64,000 nt of DNA. Origin: an uncultured Alphaproteobacteria bacterium. Its GTDB lineage: Bacteria; Pseudomonadota; Alphaproteobacteria; Rhizobiales; Ancalomicrobiaceae. Below, one piece after another: positions 60,921-64,000 of this stretch. A program made the translations under genes and the position numbers. The notes below the pieces were generated by a model, which was not told the DNA's origin, did not search any database, and saw only the letters and a program-made list of their open reading frames with translations. The DNA is taken from contig CALBKH010000012.1 of the NCBI GenBank assembly GCA_937892955.1, forward strand, positions 52,427 through 116,426. Direction: 5' to 3'. Within the stretch, counting starts at the first letter, position 1; each line of letters begins with the position of its first letter.

Positions 60921-63509
60921 ATGCCCGCCGATCTCTCCCCCGACGCCCTCTCCTCTTCGCAAGCCGCCGCCGAGATCGCCCGGCTCACGGACGAGATCCG
61001 CGAACACGACCGGCGCTACTATCAGGACGATGCGCCGACCGTCTCCGACGCCGAGTACGATCGGCTGCGCCGGCGGCTGCTCGCCCTCGAGGCGCGCTTC
61101 CCCGAGCTGCGGGCCCCCGACAGCCCGAGCCTCAAGGTCGGTGCCGGGCCTTCGGAGAAGTTCGAGAAGGTGGCGCATCGCGTGCCGATGCTGTCGCTCG
61201 ACAACGCCTTCTCCGACGCGGACGTCGCCGACTTCGTCGGCCGCGTCCACCGCTTCCTCGCCACCCACGGGCAGGAGGTGATCTTCACCGCCGAACCGAA
61301 GATCGACGGCCTGTCGCTCTCCTTGCGCTACGAATCCGGCCGTCTCGTCTCCGCCGCCACCCGCGGCGACGGCGCCGAGGGCGAGAACGTCACCGCCAAC
61401 GTCAAGACCGTCGCCGACATCCCTCGCGTCCTCCCCGACGGCGTACCGGCGGTGCTCGAGGTGCGCGGCGAGGTCTACATGGGCCATGCCGACTTCGCGG
61501 CGCTCAACGCCCGCCAGGAGGCGGCCGGCGAAAAGCCCTTCGCCAACCCGCGCAACGCCGCCGCCGGCTCGCTGCGCCAGCTCGATCCGCGCATCACCGC
61601 GTCGCGGCCGTTGAAGTTCTTCGCCTATGCCTGGGGTGAGGTGTCGGAGGACTGGGACGCGGCCACCCAGATGGAGCGCGTCGGCGCCTTCGGCGCCTGG
61701 GGCTTCCCGGTCAATCCGCGCATGGAGCGCTGCGCTTCCGTCGAGGCCATGCTCGACGTCTACCGCCGGCTCGAGGCCGACCGGGCGAGCCTCGGCTACG
61801 ACATCGACGGCATCGTCTACAAGGTCGACCGGCTCGACCTGCAACAGCGCCTCGGCTTCGTCTCGCGCTCGCCCCGCTGGGCCATCGCCCACAAGTTCCC
61901 GGCCGAACGCGCCACGACGGTGCTCGAGGGCATCGACATCCAGGTCGGCCGCACCGGCGCCCACACGCCCGTCGCCCGCCTCGCGCCGGTCACCGTCGGC
62001 GGCGTCGTCGTGTCGAACGCCACCCTGCACAACGCCGACGAGATCGCTCGCCTCGACGCGCGCATCGGCGACACGGTGACGGTGCAGCGCGCCGGCGACG
62101 TCATCCCGCAGATCGTCGAAGTGACGAAGGACGCGGCCCACGAGGCCCGCGCGCCCTTCGACTTTCCGCACCTCTGCCTCTGCGATCTGAAGACGCCGCT
62201 GATCCGCGAGGAGACGACGACCGGCGAGGAGGGCAAGATCCGCCGCTGCACCGGCGAGTTCGCCTGCCCCTACCAGCGCCAGGAACACCTGCGCCACTTC
62301 GTCTCCCGCCGCGCCTTCGACATCGAGGGCCTGGGCGAGAAGCAGATCGAGTTCTTCTTCGCCGAAGAGGACTTCCCCATCCGCGAACCGGCCGACATCT
62401 TCACGCTGGCGACGCGCAACGCCGAGAGCCCGCTGAAGAAGCTCGAGAACAAGGAAGGCTTCGGCGCGACGAGCGTGGCGAAACTCTTCGCCGCCATCGA
62501 CGAGCGCCGCACCATCGGCCTCGAGCGCTTCCTCTTCGCGTTGGGCATCCGCAACGTCGGCGAGACCACCGCCAAGTCACTCGCTAAATTTGTTGAAAAT
62601 TATTCGGGATTATTGACGCTCATAAATCGCATAAGAAATGAGATATCGCTAATTTGGCTTGCAGATATTGCAACAAATGAAATTCAAAAAGATTCGATCG
62701 AGGTCTCTGATCTGTATTTCTATCTACATAAGGCGTCAGACGGCGCCATGTCTGCAATTCGAAACATCCGGTACATCAAAGGCATCGGCCCAATCTCTGC
62801 AAATCAACTAATCCAATTTGTGTATGAGTTTAAACAAGGCGACCTCCAGCAAACCCCGCACAACCTGAGGGAGTACATAGTCAATGTGCAGCGATTTAAT
62901 AGATCTCGATTCGATTCAATTGTTGATTATTTTGGCAATCTAGATAGAACCAGTCAAGAATTGATGGCAACCTGCGAAAGACTTGAGGCATCGTGGATAG
63001 ATATTAACCAATCACTATCCGAACGTTTTGGGGTGAATTACTCGACGTCTGAATACGCAAGAGAGTTCAGGCATGGGTGGTGGCATCTTTCATCACATGT
63101 ATGGAGATTAAGGCGGGAAGAGCATAGAAAATTTAAAGACTTAATCGATATCGACAATATTGGTGAAGTAATATTCGATTCGATCGCCGAATATTTTATG
63201 AGAGATAGAAATTTTGCTTCTTTCTGCAATCTGTCAATTCACCTCACGGTACTCGACGCCGAGAAGCCGAAGACCGACACGGCGGTCGCCGGCAAGACGG
63301 TCGTCTTCACCGGCTCGCTCGAAAAGATGACCCGCGACGAGGCCAAGGCCATGGCCGAACGGCTCGGCGCCAAGGTGGCGGGCTCGGTCTCGGCCAAGAC
63401 CCACATCGTCGTGGCGGGACCGGGAGCGGGATCGAAGCTGACCAAGGCGCGGGATCTCGGTGTGCAGGTGCTCACCGAGGACGAATGGCTGGCGCTGGTC
63501 GGGGGGTGA
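60921..63509 (+). CDS. ligA: NAD-dependent DNA ligase with an AT-rich internal insertion
   Basis: Essential replicative ligase. 862 residues against about 700 for relatives. Domains in order: Ia (DEIREHDRRYYQDD, about residues 20-60), adenylation with Lys127 in PKIDGLSLSLRYE, OB fold (EGIDIQVGRTG), Zn finger with Cys-x-Cys (LCLCDLKTP) and RRCTGEFACPYQ, HhH, then BRCT (VAGKTVVFTGSLEKMTRDEA). Bases ~62578-63240 (residues ~553-773) are AT-rich and frame-preserving: they contain normal-looking HhH ends but about 155-160 extra residues between them. The ATG at 60921 is the family start; the stop is followed by a GGCCCGG/CCGGGCC stem. Confidence 0.93.
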   Translation: MPADLSPDALSSSQAAAEIARLTDEIREHDRRYYQDDAPTVSDAEYDRLRRRLLALEARFPELRAPDSPSLKVGAGPSEKFEKVAHRVPMLSLDNAFSDADVADFVGRVHRFLATHGQEVIFTAEPKIDGLSLSLRYESGRLVSAATRGDGAEGENVTANVKTVADIPRVLPDGVPAVLEVRGEVYMGHADFAALNARQEAAGEKPFANPRNAAAGSLRQLDPRITASRPLKFFAYAWGEVSEDWDAATQMERVGAFGAWGFPVNPRMERCASVEAMLDVYRRLEADRASLGYDIDGIVYKVDRLDLQQRLGFVSRSPRWAIAHKFPAERATTVLEGIDIQVGRTGAHTPVARLAPVTVGGVVVSNATLHNADEIARLDARIGDTVTVQRAGDVIPQIVEVTKDAAHEARAPFDFPHLCLCDLKTPLIREETTTGEEGKIRRCTGEFACPYQRQEHLRHFVSRRAFDIEGLGEKQIEFFFAEEDFPIREPADIFTLATRNAESPLKKLENKEGFGATSVAKLFAAIDERRTIGLERFLFALGIRNVGETTAKSLAKFVENYSGLLTLINRIRNEISLIWLADIATNEIQKDSIEVSDLYFYLHKASDGAMSAIRNIRYIKGIGPISANQLIQFVYEFKQGDLQQTPHNLREYIVNVQRFNRSRFDSIVDYFGNLDRTSQELMATCERLEASWIDINQSLSERFGVNYSTSEYAREFRHGWWHLSSHVWRLRREEHRKFKDLIDIDNIGEVIFDSIAEYFMRDRNFASFCNLSIHLTVLDAEKPKTDTAVAGKTVVFTGSLEKMTRDEAKAMAERLGAKVAGSVSAKTHIVVAGPGAGSKLTKARDLGVQVLTEDEWLALVGG
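62578..63240 (+). other. Low-GC tract inside ligA with in-frame inserted segment
   Basis: Codons here end in A or T (AAA, AAT, ATT, GAT) in contrast to the G/C-ending codons on both sides; the change is abrupt at GCCAAGTCACTCGCTAAATT and at TCACCTCACGGTACTCGAC. No stop occurs in about 220 codons of AT-rich sequence, so it is translated. The right end (IDNIGEVIFDSIAEYF) is still the usual HhH sequence, and an extra HhH-like block (IKGIGPISANQLIQFVYE) lies in the inserted part. There are no intein splice-site residues. Confidence 0.85.
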
Positions 63510-63529
63510 GGCCCGGAGACCACCGGGCC
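63510..63529 (+). terminator. Hairpin after ligA
   Basis: GGCCCGG, loop AGACCA, CCGGGCC: a 7-bp perfect stem starting one base after the ligA stop. No T run follows. Confidence 0.5.
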
Positions 63530-63595
63530 GGTGGCTGCAGAGAGCGGAGCGAATTTCACCCGACCCGAACGCATGGCTGCATTTCGCCAGCTTCA

Positions 63596-63617
63596 TGCAT
63601 TTATGCAATTTATTGCA
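63596..63617. promoter_or_regulatory. Two overlapping TGCA palindromes
   Basis: TGCATTTATGCA and TGCAATTTATTGCA overlap by sharing TGCA. The 22-bp AT-rich site lies 135 bp upstream of the small gene at 63753 and looks like an operator; no regulator is identified. Confidence 0.4.
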
Positions 63618-63752
63618 CTAAATGTCACGACCTTGCCGTATTTCACCTCGAATCTGGAGACCGAAGACGAGGGGGCGAAGACCTCCCGCGCGAGGGACGA
63701 ACGCCGAGGTCGGGGCCATCGAGACTCTGAACCGAACCGAGGAGTTCGAACG

Positions 63753-63920
63753 ATGGTTCGTCTCATCCGCGTCGCCCGGCGCGCCCTGCGCCGCATGGCC
63801 GAGCCGGTCCGCGATTGCGAACAGATCCACGTCACCGACCGCATCGACATCGAACTCGCGGCTCGTGAAGAGATGCGCGGCCGTCGTCGTACCACGCTCG
63901 GCGGTGCCTACCGTTGGTGA
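63753..63920 (+). CDS. Small basic protein (55 residues)
   Basis: An unrecognised small protein beginning MVRLIRVARRALRRMAEPVR and ending TLGGAYRW. The ATG at 63753 has GAGGAG 9 bases upstream. It is Arg-rich at the start and resembles small alphaproteobacterial proteins of unknown role. The 80 bp to the window end hold no recognised feature. Confidence 0.5.
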   Translation: MVRLIRVARRALRRMAEPVRDCEQIHVTDRIDIELAAREEMRGRRRTTLGGAYRW

Positions 63921-64000
63921 CGCTCCTGAGCCGCACCAAAGGTGGGGCTCATGAGACCTGTGCGCGGATAGCCCTCGACGACCGTCTACTGACGTGATTC

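Noticed and set aside
62578..63240. Intein in LigA
   Set aside because: There is no Cys/Ser/Thr at the left edge, no His-Asn plus nucleophile at the right edge, and the right part aligns with the normal HhH sequence.

Overview
The window reads as ordinary chromosome of a high-GC alphaproteobacterium, most probably of the Hyphomicrobiales (Rhizobiales). The evidence is: a two-piece (circularly permuted) tmRNA gene whose tag is ANDNYAPVAVAA, followed by an alpha-type SspB; the gene order murC-murB-ddl-ftsQ-ftsA-ftsZ-lpxC-bamD-recN-ligA; CtrA-like TTAA-N7-TTAA boxes; and several families of short palindromic intergenic elements. There is no rRNA, tRNA, transposase, prophage or CRISPR array.

Layout. 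1-8.7 kb: end of a GNAT gene, ilvC with a TetR-type regulator and its palindromic operator, a lone globin-sensor protein, a membrane protein, ilvN-ilvB with a leader peptide (17 residues, IILVVL run), attenuator and promoter, miaA and serB. 8.8-14.7 kb: a Do-type protease, DUF2065, hflC-hflK, then folA, a GNAT gene and thyA. 14.7-17.5 kb: palindromic repeats, a VOC protein, GNAT + LysR, a DUF1127 protein. 17.6-19.3 kb: ssrA (tmRNA), sspB, DUF4169 and ribbon-helix-helix proteins. 19.4-26.1 kb: a giant AsmA-like protein, an FAD-linked D-lactate-dehydrogenase-like oxidase, an AbrB-type membrane protein. 26.2-32.3 kb: a thioesterase, DUF47 + PiT phosphate transporter, NUDIX, a chemoreceptor, an HPP protein. 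32.4-46.7 kb: uvrD/pcrA-like helicase, a GT-C-like membrane protein, two adjacent prmA-like methyltransferases, a host-attachment protein, an aminopeptidase P, GST, GFA, MFS, thioesterase, phosphoglucomutase. 47-48.2 kb: a lower-GC acyltransferase. 48.5-63.5 kb: division/cell-wall cluster and its usual downstream genes, all on the plus strand. 

How the genes work together. IlvB/IlvN and IlvC carry out the first two steps of branched-chain amino-acid synthesis. The ilvBN operon appears to be controlled by ribosome-mediated attenuation. tmRNA and SspB form one proteolysis route: tagging of stalled peptides, then delivery to ClpXP. FolA and ThyA are the thymidylate/folate pair. HflK/HflC and the Do protease are envelope quality control. 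MurC, MurB and Ddl supply peptidoglycan precursors to the FtsQ/A/Z machine; LpxC and BamD build the outer membrane; RecN and LigA are DNA repair and replication.

The most unusual features are (i) a strongly AT-rich tract inside ligA that replaces the end of its helix-hairpin-helix region and adds about 155-160 residues in frame; (ii) a ~130-bp three-arm intergenic repeat whose terminus coincides with the stop codon of the neighbouring gene in several copies, with compensated changes in one arm; and (iii) two different but equally built CTAGTGG-bounded palindromes lying side by side. All start codons, family names and regulatory sites below come from reading the sequence; no database search was run.
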